NCBI GenBank assembly: GCA_037957365.1
Contig: JARHVA010005351.1
Location: 839,501 to 903,500, forward strand
Origin: Torreya grandis
Taxonomy: Eukaryota; Streptophyta; Pinopsida; Cupressales; Taxaceae
Reading direction: 5' to 3'
DNA length: 64,000 bases
Of this stretch, positions 25,301 to 38,004 are shown piece after piece. The position numbers and the translations under genes are program-made. Below the pieces are notes generated by a model. That model saw nothing but the letters and a program-made list of their open reading frames with translations, ran no database searches and had not been told where the DNA came from. The number at the start of each line of letters is the position of its first letter. The first letter of the stretch is position 1.

Positions 25301-28200
25301 AAAGTGGGTCATTTACAAGGATAAGTCTAGGCATTATAGTCATAAACATAAAATATTTAATGGATTATAAATGTGACATGATCTAGAGTATCCATTGGGA
25401 ACATGTGACCTCACCCTCTTGAGGGTGGTCAACATGTAACATAGCCCTAAAACCCACATCTGATTCAGTTGTAGACATTTTTTATTTATATATGATCTAT
25501 CATGATGTGTGTGTGTGTGTATTTTAATTTATGTTATCTATATGTATGAATATTATGTATGAGATTATTTTATTTCTATCACACATTACTATTTTATATC
25601 ATGATATGCAAAAATGTTATAATTTATGATATGTGTTTTATACTTTTCTGGAAAATGTGAGAAAATGCATGTTTGAAAAGAGCAAAAAATAAAAATAATA
25701 AAATTAAAATGAAAAATGAATGTATAATACAATAAATCATGTGAAGAAGTATGTAAAAAATTGTAAGTCAAAATAAAATTTGTAATATAATAAATTAAGA
25801 AATATAGTCAAACAAGGATATGTATGGGAAAAAAGGTGATTATATGTAAGAAAATAAAAGTTAACTTAAATAAAACACTAATAAACACACAAGTGATTAT
25901 AAATAAATGTTTCAAAATGTAAGATAAGTTAGGTTAACTCAAACATAAGGAAAACAAAAATTATTGTAAAAAAATGTAATTAAAAATGTAAGATAAGTCA
26001 AGTCAAATATAACAAAAAAAAATATTGTAAACAAAATGTCCTATTTAATAAAATTGAAATACACGAAATCAAACAATATCATGATATATAAATAAGTAAC
26101 AGACTTCATAAGTGAATACTAAAAATGAGTGATCTTTCAAAAATATGATGTAAGAAAACACAACCACCTAATAACATGAATATGATGACTAATATAGTGT
26201 GGATAAGTATGACATGTATTTGTAAGGAAGGTTTGGTTGATTCCCCAAGTCTTACAATATAACTCACAAAATAAAAATCCAACTGGCATAACAAATGATG
26301 AAAACAAAATAAATATGAAGGTATATAAGAAAAGGTATGATAAGATACAAGTTATATCAATCAAGTTTATATTGAGGATTATATTATCTAATGAGGTATG
26401 CAAGGCACCACATTTGTGATGTATAAATCTTTAGTGAAGATGAGATGTTGTAAACAAGTGGGAAAGTCTAAAAGCTTTCAAAATTAAGGACATAAGAAAC
26501 TCCAGCTAAGAATCATGAACTTGGGAAAATAATGGAGTACATGCATCTTCTCCTAAAGGCTAAATACATGATAAATAAAATGGCCTTACCTTACCATAGC
26601 ATGTTCCTCACTCTAAAAGACCCCTTATAGAGCCACCAACCTACTTTCAATATTGACCAATTTTTTGAGAAAGATAGGAGGTACTGTAAATGTAATAATT
26701 GATATAAGACTCTTACCCTAGTATACTTATCTACCACACCCCAATGGACCTTGGCTATATCACAAGGCTAACTATGAATTTTTATTTTTAATGAAAACAA
26801 GAGATGTGTAAAATAAATATCATGTCTTTTAGTGTGATCCAACTTTTAATATTGTAATTTTTTCCTTTATCTTTGCCTTTTATTATAATGTGGATTTTAA
26901 CTCTAGGATTTTTTTTATTCCTCCTCTATATAGATTTATGAAAAAAAATGGGTGTTATACATAACTAACATAAGAGATATTACACTCAAATAATAGAGAG
27001 GAGGACCTAAAAAAAATGGTTCCTAAATACTCCTAGACTTTCCTTACATGGAAGTGTAAAATATTGAAACTAACCTATGTGTTACTCAAGTAAATGAAAA
27101 GTGGGGTAAATGGTGATTATGAGATATTCTTCCATGTGATAAATGATTATAGTAAAATGATGAATATCCTTATATATGACCACAAAGAGGTAAAATGGTA
27201 GTTTAGAAATGTTTGTGATATGTTATTAATGGTGATAGCCATGTTGTTATAGGATCCATACTAAGCTACATGGGATCTAGCACAAGCACTAATTTACAAA
27301 ATCACCCCAAAATATGTTGAATGTATAGATGGGGCTAAATAATCATGATGAGATAAAGGAAAACTATAAAATGGTAAAACTATGATAAAAAAAACTTGAA
27401 GGTTATACCTAGGATCATTAAGTGAAATAAAGGCTAATTTTTAAATGATATAAACAAATTATTTATGCTAAAAATTAGTGAAAATAAAAGGAAACATGAT
27501 CAAAGAAATATATGTACAATGAGGATCACGTATGCTAAACAATTAAAAAAAAATGAAATCCATGCATATTAAAATGTGAATATTAAATGATATGACTCAA
27601 ATAAATTTTCATAAATTTTGTGAAACATCTTAACATACATCATCTATAACATCTAATAAACCATGTTATAACTGAAATCATGATCTAGTTATGGTCTCTT
27701 CTACTCTTTCTAATATTAATGCTAGGTCTACCTAGTGTATGATATCAAAGGTGAAAGTTGGTACATTATAATGAGGATGTTGTGTAAATTCTTGGAAAGA
27801 GTACTCAATGCGAAGAAGCTACAACATCATGTTACATACATCCTCTAATTTACTAGATTGATTTAGTCATGAAGAAGGTTATTCCTTTATCCTAAGTGAA
27901 TTATATGAGTGCTACTATAAAGTTTAAGGTGAGGGCCTCATAATTGTTTGAAAATTTTGATAGAGATATCTACACATGTCTATATGGTGTGTCACAAAAT
28001 AATATCAAATATAATAGACCTAAACTTATTTGGGTATATAATATAGTGTAATATTTGGTGGGAGTAATTTTGTAAGACTAAGTTTATACATGGTGAAGAG
28101 TATCTAAATACTATTGGATAGCTTGAAAGTGAGTTGAATAATATGTGTTTGTCATATGGAAATAAAAGACATGCCTAAGAGTAGTAAATTAAGGGGGTTG
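22365..28200 (-). mobile_element. Interior of element TE-F, related to TE-B
   Basis: Blocks run in the same order as in the TE-B interior. 26200-26290 matches 54640-54720 (gttggntatnccnnnngtcttanaatataactcacaaa). 26590-26930 matches 54990-55330 (cttatagag, catgtcttttngtgtgat, atatagattt). About 27780 resembles 56010. A PMD-like motif sits at 23690-23825, as in TE-B at 51980. No protease, reverse transcriptase or integrase was found, so it looks like a non-autonomous element of the TE-B kind. The 5' LTR expected to the right was not found before TE-A begins. Confidence 0.55.
23640..23850 (+). pseudogene. Plant mobile domain (PMD) remnant in TE-F, antisense
   Basis: The + strand reads VDTINMGITLEDVHV followed by a damaged stretch ending IKGI. 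This matches the most conserved PMD motif, GEMTITLxDVxxLxGLPIxG, also present in TE-B (VGITLEDVHVLLGLPIGR) and TE-A (REITILLEDV). It is antisense to the inferred element. The rest of the domain is too decayed to follow, though open pieces such as 24214-24399 may belong to it. The PMD (aminotransferase-like mobile domain) occurs in MAIN-type plant proteins and in retrotransposons. Confidence 0.45.
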
Positions 28201-29128
28201 ATTATATATGGAAGGAAAGAGAACTTATGGTTTATGATATGATAAAATTTTTGTTATGCTTGATAATATTTCTTTAAGTGACCAAATACCTATTTTAGTG
28301 AAATTTTTCCATCAAAATTTCACTACTCCATTTTTATCAATTTCTTAGCATTTTTCATCTTATCCTATTTTTCATGATAGTTTATGAGACCCTATAGCCC
28401 AACGAACAAGGAAACATTTCCAAATATCCACATGTATAAAGTTGTAAATTTAATGTTGTGGTCTTAAAGGGAATTACTGACTTAATTACATTATTAATTA
28501 TTTATAATTAATTAATGTTAATTAAAGTTGTTAAATCACTATGTATTTTCAGTCATTTATTGAATTAATTTTTATAATTAATATTAGTTTTCAAATGTAA
28601 AGTGAAAAGTACATTTGATATTTTAAATATCTCCAAATAAGAAAATAAAAATATGGAAAAATGAAGGGATTTCCATCTTTCTTGGTGGAAGGAAATGTTT
28701 TACAAAAAGGAAAAAAATCATATTTGTAGAGATTATGTATTCTTGCAAGATCTTGAAGATAGTTGGATATAGCTTTGTGTGGGTTATGTGTATACATCCT
28801 AATTTGGTCAAGAAACCATAAGTAATATGTATTTTGTTTCTCTTTCACATGAAGGTATTAGTGATGAATTTAGCCTTTGTTTGCATGGTAACTTTAGATT
28901 TTTTGATCTTTATTATGTCTTATTTTCCATATTTTTTACACCTCTAGTGGTCTTGAGTCACCTCCTCCTAGTCACAGGGGCCCCTAGCCTTTCCTACTTG
29001 GTCTTAAATTTTTTTTTAAGCCTCAAGACACTAGTTCCATTATCAGGATAATAGTGACATGTGGCACTAGTGTCTAATTATGGCTCTAGTCTCTAATGGT
29101 CATTTTCTCCTATGTTTTGTGTCATAAG
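28200..29128. other. Unassigned AT-rich sequence left of TE-A
   Basis: No coding domain was recognised. There is a palindromic AT-rich patch near 28490-28520. At 29026-29075 the arms agacactagt and actagtgtct flank a 30-bp loop. The minus strand of this part resembles the + strand at 46146-46195 in the presumed TE-D LTR region, so it may be an LTR relative of TE-D. Confidence 0.35.
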
Positions 29129-29133
29129 CCTAT
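29129..29133. repeat. Target-site duplication of TE-A, left
   Basis: The five bases cctat precede the LTR terminus tgtttcaatg. The right flank of the element (45549-45553) reads cctac. One mismatch is reasonable for an insertion of this age. Confidence 0.6.
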
Positions 29134-30473
29134 TGTTTCAATGAATTCCTTTCTTATTATAGAGAAAATGAAAAGAAAAAACTAAGTATGGGTATGGTTG
29201 AAAAACCTAATTGATAGTGCATGCATTGAAATTAAAATAATGTGAAGAGCTCTTCTTTCACTTGGAAGGATGACTTGTAGATAAAAAACACTAAATCAAG
29301 ATTGTTTGTTATATAGATAGTTGAGTGGTTTGCCTAGTGATTGCTAGATCTTGAAAGTGAGAGCTTCCTTAGGGGATATCAATCCATATATTTTAAATAA
29401 TTAAGTTTATAAATAAAATAGAAATATAATTGCATCAATGATCAAAATATACTAAAACTAAATACAAGAAAGCTTGCTAATAAATACGTTAGAAATGATT
29501 AAATTAGTGATAAACTAATCAATACTAGTGCTACAGGGTTGGGTATGCTTCAAAAAAACTAGAAAGGGGTCCATGGATAGTCAGGAACATGGAAAATTAG
29601 ATTTGGTTGTGTGTAGGTAGGTGAAATGAGCTTGTTGGTTTTTGGTGCCATAGTGACCATTGGTGGTTGGGGTGATCATCAATGGTTAAGTTGACCATTG
29701 GTGATTGAGTCAACCATCGATGGTTATTATGTGAATATTTGGGTTGATAAGTTACTAATTAATGAGATTTAAAAGATGGATTTTGAGAGTTTGATGAGGT
29801 ATAGGTTGATTATGAAATGGAAATAAAGTAAATGAATACTGAGAATCAAGAAATTATCTTACCAAAAGTTGATTGAGTGGATTATTGAGGTGGTTGATAT
29901 ATTAGTGGAATCTAGCTCAATCTTGATAGAGTAATAGTACCTGAAGGCTTGGTGGAGAGGTAGTGGCAAATTAACTCTCTAATATGATTATTAAATTTTT
30001 GATGATGATTGACCTAAAAGAAATAAAATATTGGATACACAAGCTCTTAATGATAATTACAGATGTCTTTTCACCTCTTTGCTCCTCTCTCTTATAAGAA
30101 AGGTAAGAGAGTTGTAATAGCATCTGAACTAGGCCTCATAAAATTAACTCGTCCATATAATTCCTCACAACTAGAATTAGATGGGCTATAATTAGAAAAG
30201 CAAAGTGGGTGGTTTGAATGATTTTGGTTGAGGAGATGCACCCTAACCATCAATGGTTAGGGTGACTATTGATGGTTACCTTAATCATCAGTGGTTGAGT
30301 GCTAAGGGTAAAAAGGGGAAAAGGTATGGTTGAGCTAGTTAAGTTTAAAAAAAAAAATTGCAAGCTAGGTTGATTGGGTGTCAAAAGGTGATATTTGTCC
30401 TAAGAGGTTCCTAAGGTATTTTGAGGGAATTAAAACATTTAGAATTATGGTGTGTAGATTTATAATGTCTATA
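29134..30473 (-). repeat. 3' LTR of TE-A
   Basis: Direct copy of 44193-45548 with the same ends: tgtttca at the left, and tgtctata at the right against tgtttaca in the partner. On the minus strand the LTR therefore starts TGTA and ends CA. It contains a cluster of short palindromes of the form accatcgatggt at about 29650-29725 and 30240-30297. Confidence 0.85.
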
Positions 30474-30488
30474 TTTTGCCCCTTTTTA
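30474..30488 (-). other. Polypurine tract next to TE-A 3' LTR
   Basis: On the minus strand it reads cataaaaaggggcaaaa, directly before the LTR start. This is the classic plus-strand primer position of LTR retrotransposons. An almost identical tract stands at 31334-31349. Confidence 0.7.
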
Positions 30489-30540
30489 TGTGATGTCTAA
30501 TGTTTTCAATTTAGCACTATCTAGCCCAACTTTTTGAGCT

Positions 30541-31333
30541 TAAGGTGGTTGAATAGACCATTGGTGGTTAAGTCAACTTTCAGTGGTTATTGTGTGAAGA
30601 TCTGGGTTGATAAATTATTAATTGGTGAGATATAATAGACAGATTAGGAGAGGTGGATGAGCTTATGGCTGATTACAAAATATAAATAAAGTAAATGAAT
30701 ACTGAGAATAAAGCACTTATCTTACCATAAATTGATTTAATAGATGATTGAGATGGTTGATCTATTGGTGGAATCTAGATTTATTTCAATAGAGTAATGA
30801 TACATAGAGGCTTGGTGGAGAGGTAGTGGCAAATTGACTCTCTGATATGATTATTGAATTACTAATGGTGATTGACTTACAAGAAAGAAACTCTTGGACA
30901 CATGAGATCTTGATGAAAATTACAAATGCCTTTTCACCTCTTTGCTCCTCTCTCTTATAGGTAAGGAAAGAGAGTTACAACATCATGTGAATTGGGCCTC
31001 CAAAAATTAACTCATCCATGCAATGGCTTGTAATTGGTATTAGATGGGATATAATTAGAAAGGCAAAATAGATGGTTTACATGATTTTGGTTGATGAGGT
31101 ACACCCTAACCATCGATGGTTAGGGTGACCATTAACAATTACCCTAATCATTAGCAGTCAAGTGCCAAGGGTAAAAAGGGCTAAAAGTTAGGGTTGAGCT
31201 AGTTAAGTTAAACTTGATTATGGGCTAGGTTGATTAGGGGTTAGAAGGTGATATTGGTCCCAAGAGGGTCCTAAGGTATTTTAGGGGAACTACAACATTT
31301 AGAATCATGGTGTACAAATTTCTTGTGTTTATA
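30541..31333 (-). repeat. Partial second copy of the TE-A LTR
   Basis: It matches 29680-30473 over its whole length (about 790 bp in each), ending at tgtttata before a second polypurine tract (31334-31349). The 3' end of TE-A thus reads PPT, truncated LTR, spacer, PPT, full LTR on the minus strand. The copies differ by many substitutions, so the duplication is old. Slippage during reverse transcription or unequal recombination could produce this. Confidence 0.75.
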
Positions 31334-31349
31334 TTTTGCCCCTTTTTAT
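31334..31349 (-). other. Second polypurine tract of TE-A
   Basis: On the minus strand it reads aataaaaaggggcaaaa before the duplicated partial LTR. It matches the tract at 30474-30488. Confidence 0.6.
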
Positions 31350-33150
31350 TATGTGGCTTTGAATCAACAAAATATAAAACAAAAATAGAGTGCTAGTTGA
31401 AGGTATATTGATTTCCTTGAGTATGGGAGGAGGTATTCCCCCTCAAACTAGGAAGTGATGAGGTAAAGTGGATTCAAGTATGGTTTTGACAAGTAGTGGA
31501 TAAGGAGTCACTAGGTGGTGACAAAAGGTTTGTGGGCATTTGAGATGCAAATGTGCACACAAAATGTGACTAAGTGTGATAGTGAAGATCACACATAGAC
31601 TAACTTTTCCAATGTTAGTAAAAATAAGGGTTGATTTTAAGGGACAAGTAAACAGTGTACTACATGACTACATTTTGGCATAGCATTAGGGTACACATGT
31701 TAGTTGCTTAGATAATTCAATGTTGTTGTGGGTATCCAAGGTAGGAAGTGTTCCCATGGTAGACATAAATAGGTAAAGTGTCAAGGGTATGTGAGGTAGG
31801 AAGTACTCCCAAAAGACACAAGTAGGTCAAGTAAGTATGAGGTGTCATAAAATTTTAGTGGTTAACATGGACAAAATGGTTGGTGTGATGAGAAAATACC
31901 AAGAAAGGTCATCAAAAAACACATGATAGTTCAGGTCAAAAATGGCCAACATTAAGGTGGAGGTGGCCTAATGGGTGGTTAGAGAAGGATAATCTCCAAA
32001 AAGTTCAAATTGGGTATGAGGGAGATTAGGTTAATCTCTAAATTATGGTTTATAGGTATAAGTTCCAAAAAAAGTGTGGGATCATGAATGCCAATGGGTT
32101 CTCTAGGGTCAATAGTCAATGATCACCTTGACCATTAATGGTCAGGGGGAAACCCTAAAAACCCAAAAAATAACAAGAGAAAATGAAAAAAATAATTTTG
32201 ACTTTGATCTATTTGACCTCCACATTATGTGCTCTAGTGATTTAGTACTTTAGCATGTAGCTAAGAGGTTTGATTGAGGGATTTTTGAGGTGGATTTTAT
32301 TGATTGGGTGAGTGTATTAGCATCCATGCTCAGTGGGGACCAATGATGCAAGGTGGAAAAGGGCATGGTCGATCAATAGGACCCAGACTCTGACCTCATC
32401 AGTGATTGAGGAATGACTAAGGGGTGTGTTAAATTTGCATAGTTAGTTAATTAGGTTTGTTATCTAGATAAACTAGTTACTTTGGTGATGGAATTAGTAG
32501 GTTTTACTAAGGGTGTGCCATAGGTTCATGTTTTGGGTACATTAGGAGAATAGAACTGGTGGAATTTAAATTTGAAGGAGGGTATGAGATGGGATAGGGG
32601 GTAAGGTATAATTTAGATGGTTTAGTTGTTGAAATGTGGTTTTTTTTTAGTAGTTTTAGGTAGGGAAGGTTAGGATTTCACCATTGATGGTTACACATAG
32701 TGATCGTCGATAGCTAGACCTGACCATCAATGGCTGAGTATGACCATTAGTGGTTAACCACTGAGGGAAGAAGCTTGCATGACTATTAATGATTATATGG
32801 ACCATCGATGGTCAATCATGGAGGAAGGTTTTATTTAAGTGGGTGTTTAAATGGTTAAAATGTTAGGATGTTTAGAGTGTTAAAAAGGGTTTAAGGGTAT
32901 GTAAGAATAGCTATGTAGGGTAGATGTTAGTTATGATGGAGTTAGGTTGGTTATATAAGAAACCTATAGATTGAGAGTTAGGTAGATAATGGGATATATT
33001 GGGTTTATTATGTTTAGATAGGTGTAAAGATAAGTTGATTGATTATTTAGGTGGGTCTAGGTATGATGATTGACAATGAAACATGTGAGCTAACTTGATT
33101 ATTTTACAAGCATGAGATCATATCCAGATGAGGGATTGGTTCCCTAAATC
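31350..33150. other. TE-A 3' untranslated region
   Basis: No coding sequence was recognised. It holds further accatcgatggt-type palindromes near 32105-32150 and 32678-32815, and a loose repeat of gtaggaagt with gtcaagggtatg near 31740-31830. Confidence 0.5.
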
Positions 33151-33159
33151 TTCATAGAG

Positions 33160-34170
33160 ATTTATGATGGGATGAATATGGATGAGTGGAGGCATATGAA
33201 GGAGGTTGGCCTTAAGGTCATGGTCCACTATCATTACTTACCACATCATGATGCTATGATCATAATGATAATTGAGATATGGGACCCAACCATAAACACA
33301 TTTTTATTACTAACTAGAGAAATCACCATTCTACTAGAGGATGTGATTAGGATCACATGGCTACCCATTCAAGGGAATCTGATTTACCACATTGAGAGTG
33401 AGGAGTGGGATGATCTCATAGATCTAATATATAGTGAGTATTGGGTCCATGCTAGGTGGCATTATAGTGGCTTTAGTTATAGGCCATTATATAAGAGGGC
33501 TCTAGTGGATCGATGTCTAGTGATGATGACGATGATAGGGTGTCTTGATTTGTATTTCTAGATTTGAGTAGTGGTTAGTTTCCCTATCTATTATTGGGAG
33601 TATTAGTGGAGATGTTGTTAGGTAGGATCATGTTTAGATGGGTTCCTATTTTTTTGGTTTAGATTTATAGGGAACATTGGGCATTCAAAGGTCATAGATG
33701 ATATGGGATCAGGGTTAGGTTCATGTTACATTACTAGGTATATAAGCATATTCAAGTTTTGAGGCCATTAAGGTTACCCTAGGATGGATACACCTATGTA
33801 CATTACATAGTGGGTTTATTGAGATAGAGAGGAGACTATGCATTGATAGGGGTAGGTGGAGGTGCTAAAGACATTAAATAGTTTATATATGCATTGGAGG
33901 GGTTGGTTATGGGTAACATCATTTGGAGGGCATATGTGGGCTAGCCTAAGTGGTCTTAGTATAGTTACCACACTCTATCACTATATGGTTGATAATGGAT
34001 ATATGGGAGGTGAGAGGGGGAGACAAAGTTGATTCTCTTTGATCAAGTTCAACAATAGTATGGCCTCATGTAGGGTATTTTGTCTCCTTTTCTAAGATAT
34101 AGGAGAGAGGATGTAGAGTTTCTACTTTTGGTGCCATAGCCATAGGACATAGTAGGGGTACCAGTTTAGG
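33160..34170 (+). pseudogene. Plant mobile domain (PMD) frame in TE-A, antisense to pol
   Basis: A 129-codon open stretch (33172-33561) reads EWRHMKEVGLKVMVHYHYLP, then IIEIWDPTINTFLLLTREIT, then ILLEDVIRITWLPIQGNL. These match the PMD pattern: an (A/V)GF helix, RWRPETHTFH, then GExTITLxDVxxLxGLPIxG. Further on, with stops and frame changes, QQ-stop-YGLM and SPFLRYRREDVEFLLLVP (about 34040-34130) resemble the RQFGxxQxIP part. The frame is antisense to gag-pol and lies between integrase and the 3' LTR, a place where extra ORFs are known in Tat elements. PMD proteins such as MAIN act in the nucleus in silencing and genome stability in Arabidopsis. What the domain does for the element is not known to me. 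It is broken downstream of 33561. Confidence 0.7.
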
Positions 34171-36350
34171 GTGGAGGCCAAGATGGGTAGGCACAAGTAG
34201 CATTGGTAGCCACATAGGCTTAGATTATATGATTGTAGGGATAGATGGTCATATTATAGGGCTAGATTGTCACCTTACAAGGTTAGGTGGCCACCTTGAT
34301 AGGAGAGCAAGATCAAGTGAGGATATCTCTTAGTTTATTGACTTAGAAGAGGGATACCCTAAGATAGAGGGCATGCATAGTGGTAGGATATGTAGCACCA
34401 TCATGTTTCACTCCCACAACACAATACCTATCTATAGTATAGGAGCTATGGTATTATGAGGCTATTATTTTAGCACAATTACCAAATGAGCTATGATAGT
34501 AGGAATATAGAGCCAATCTAGTAGGTGGTTCAAGTATGGATACTCTAGGATAGTGGGCATATATAGTTAGTGGGAAGGTATAGGGCACTCAAAAAGATTT
34601 GACACCTAGTGGTAGTGGTAGAAAAGTAGGAGGGGTTAGTGGTATTAGTGCCCTAGGGGTATGATACATGACACTATATATATACATGTTTTGATGTTTG
34701 ATGTCAGCTTGTGTGCCAATGATGTGAGATGTATATGAGAGAGAGATATGACACATATTTATTACATGTATCACTTATGTATACACATTATGATGTTGAT
34801 TAGACTCATGAGCCACATATATGTAATCTTGATGTTCATGGTTACTATGGTTTGATATTTATGCTTATTGCTCATGCTGTGATGATTGACATTTGGTGTT
34901 TATGATGTGATGTTCATAATAATTATGATTTATGTTGATGATATGGCTATGTAGACATAGATATATGCTTAGCTAGGCAAGAGATGGTTTGGATGCATGG
35001 TTATGCTAAATTTTAATGTGTATACACCTCATTAGTAGACTTTAAACATGTGGGAAGAAATGGTTGATATGTTAAGATGCTCATGGATGTTATTACTTTA
35101 TGATGTTGGTCATGGTTATGGTTATTATTTATGGTTATGCTAATTACTTTTGGATGTCATTATGTTTAGATATGCTACATTAAATTTATGACTTACAAAT
35201 GTGATTCATGTATGGTATCGTAATATGGATGGTTAGGATTATGCTTCTGATCACAAGGTTTTATGCCCATGGTTTTCATGTTAAAACATATAAGGTAGGT
35301 TAATTAACAACCCTTGATGGGATAATAGAGAATATAGTCAAGAGGTGAATAACATAAGGAAAATATCAACTAGTCATGATAGGATACATAAAGAGCATGA
35401 TGCTTCTTTTTGGGTAGGGACTAAAACCAAAATTGAAGTTGGATTAACTTAATGAACATAATCCCTTCAAATTATTCATAGTAGAATTTATTAGTTGGCT
35501 AAAAAGGTGTCTTGACCATGTAATTATAAGTAAGCTAAAAAATCCCTTGCATATAGTGTAAGGGTAGATGGGTGGAAATGTAACCCTATTAAGAGACTAG
35601 CAAGCCTCCACTATAGGTGTCCAGAATATGAGCATAAACAAGCTTATGCCAAGATATGTAGACTAATTAATATGAGAAGTCTACTTATGGAAGATGACTA
35701 TGGCTTCTACCTTATCTTGATATTTGAGAGCCAATTGTTACTTTCAAGGTTATTTTGCTTTAATTCTAATTGTGATAATGGGTCCTCTACTAATTTCTAT
35801 ATGTGAGAATATAATTGATGTGGGAAGCTTCCAAGAAATTTATATGCTTTTGATAAATGCTTACTCAACCATCCTTCGAGGGATTGGTCTACGTTTATGT
35901 GTTTTACTTAATGCCCTTTTTTTATAGTTGTCCTTCAAGGGAGTATTCCACCTTATGTTTGGGAAATTTATAATAAAATTTTAATAGCTATCCTTCAAGG
36001 GATTAGTCCATAAATGCTAGAAATGACCCATGATTACTAGTGATAGGGATTTTATTATTTAGCTTTGATTTTGATTGACATAGACTTGCTTATGTTGGCT
36101 TAGTGTTTCTCCTTCATGGTGGTAAAACCAAGATTAAAAGATGGTTATTTAGATATAAATAGGTTTAGGTGATAATAATCATGGGTATCCATCCTAAAAA
36201 TGGGTGGAAAGAACCATGAGAACCATGCCATAGGTAAAGCCATGGTACCCATTTTTCAATATTAGGATATGTTGATGATAGATAATCACATGATTCATTG
36301 TTAATCAACTACCCCTAAAAGAGGGAGATGAATGTGGGTGGATAACAAGG
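34171..36350. other. TE-A region between PMD frame and integrase
   Basis: Low-complexity, TG-rich sequence around 34680-35250 with repeated atgttgatg-like words; no domain was recognised. It includes the 59-60-bp minisatellite at 35872-36030. Confidence 0.5.
35872..36030 (+). repeat. Minisatellite, 59-60-bp unit, about 2.7 copies
   Basis: Units begin at 35872, 35931 and 35991 with tccttcgagggattggtc, tccttcaagggagtattcc and tccttcaagggattagtcc. They are spaced 59 and 60 bp apart and share tttatgtt and tttatag-like inner words. Confidence 0.7.
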
Positions 36351-36359
36351 GATGAGCTT

Positions 36360-37540
36360 AAGTTAAACAAAAGGTGAGCATGATCCTTTCTAAAAAAGAA
36401 TACAAGTAGGTGCAAATCATTGAGGGGCTCAGGCTTTGGGTGGCCTTCAAGATAAGACAATCTATAAGCTCATGATCCATACTTTTGGGTTATGATATAA
36501 TGTCCAAGCCAATTGAAAGTGAACTTGCCCCACTTGATTTTCTCTATATTAGTGACATGTTGATTTTAATTTAGGATGAGGTATTTGATATTGAATTTTT
36601 GTACTTTAATTTGTTTTTTATAAGCACACTTAATGAACTCTTGGTAGACATGAAGATGGGTGAGGGCTGCTAGATGATGCTCTTTGAGTAACTCAAGTTG
36701 GGCCAGATGGTGTTGGCAATACTCTTAGAAATGTGATCTTACAAGGATATAAAAAGAGAATGGATTTGGACTTTAAGAGGAAAGATAACCTCCATTATAA
36801 ACATAAGAGAAATGGGGTAGCACCTTTAGGGTTTCTAATGCTAGTATGATATGCCCATAAGGTGAGGGGGATGTATAAAATATAATCCTGACCAGATGTA
36901 CTAACCATTTTAGTTAGCATTTTATTAAGAGTTTTGTTAGATTATTATATTTATCCATTATCTTGGGGGTGATAGGGTGAAGAGAATATTAAATTAATGT
37001 TGAATATATCATAAAGACCCTATACTTTCTTGTTCTAAAAAGATTTGCTATTATTAGTGATAATATTATGAGGAACACTGAAGCAGTAGATGATATGATG
37101 GTTGATAAAGTAAATAATCTTTTCTACCTTGGTTGAGACTAGAGGAATATCCTCTACCCACTTGGTAAAGTACTCAGTCATGGTAATGAGTAAATGGTGT
37201 TGATATGAGGAATGAGGGTTAATTTCACCAATAAGGTCTAGACCCCATTGTGAAAAGGGCTATAAATTGGTAGAGATATGAAGGCTATGGCTAGGTGTGT
37301 GATGTAAACTAGCATGTTATTAGAACTTAACATACTTTCTCACATAATCATAACTATCTTGGTTAAGAATATGCTAATAATAACTAAGATGGATTATGTA
37401 CTTAGCTATAGTGAGATCACTAAAGTGGTCCCCATAGATATCATCATGTGTTTCCTTCATAGCATTAGAGGCTTCATGATTATGCAAGCAATAGAAAATG
37501 AGGCCATCAAAGCCATGATTATAAATAATCCCCCCATAAA
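36360..37540 (-). pseudogene. Integrase and Tat-type C-terminal tail, TE-A
   Basis: The minus-strand translation is clear. A zinc-binding (H2C2) remnant comes first (about 37530-37310: CLHNHEASNAMKETHDDIYG, DHFSDLTIAKYI). The catalytic core follows: PFSQWGLDLIGEINPHSSYQ with the first Asp near 37236, then TEYFTKWVEDIPLVSTKVEK and HNIITNNSKSF. The usual second motif, TDNG, has become TNNS, so the second catalytic Asp is lost. The YHPQxNGxxE motif survives as SLHPITPKIMDKYNN, where the Glu is not visible. The tail shows LAQLELLKEHHLAALTHLHV YQEF and GKFTFNWLGHY, matching the GKFxPNWxGPY element of Tat integrases. The enzyme would insert the cDNA into the host genome. Several stops make this copy inactive. 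Confidence 0.85.
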
Positions 37541-37619
37541 TTATATAATGAGAGGTGCTCTAGATAAATGATCTTTGAGCATTCATAGAGAGGCTAGAAG
37601 GAACTATGTCAAGGCTCGT

Positions 37620-37985
37620 GTAGTTGAAGGTTTGTTGGTACCAAAAGTCAAGTTGGGTCTCCTTGACATTAAAAATGGTGGGATAATCTATTTTGACATA
37701 TGATGGTTGGGTAAGCTTGTGGATAACAATAGACTACTTAGAATTTGAGGGTGTAGATGGTATTTTAAAGGTAAGGGAAGCCATGGTATCGGTGAACTTG
37801 TTGGTATATCGTGGGGTTGATTGGATGCAGTAGTGTTTGAATGATGTCAAGAGTTAATTAGCTAGTTACTTATATTTTTGGAAAACATCATTCTTACACT
37901 GGAAAGAGACATTAATTTTATTTACCACAAGTTAGGAGTTACTAAATATATTGATCATTTTGACTCAGAGGGCTAAGGTATTTTG
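37620..37985 (-). pseudogene. RNase H C-terminal part, TE-A
   Basis: The order fits the end of a Ty3/gypsy Tat RNase H. There is a decayed stretch from about 37985, SQNDQYI with two stops, corresponding to the helix before the DSQLV motif. Then comes LTLDIIQT (FxxxxxxHV region), and after a frame change NKFTDTMASLTFKIPS (about 37800-37755), matching NxxADxLASLAS, where the Asp is the last catalytic residue. VKIDYPTIFNVKETQLDFWY continues into the linker before integrase. The N-terminal half with the first catalytic residues is gone together with the reverse transcriptase. Confidence 0.65.
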
Positions 37986-38004
37986 AAGGTATTATTTATT
38001 GGTA

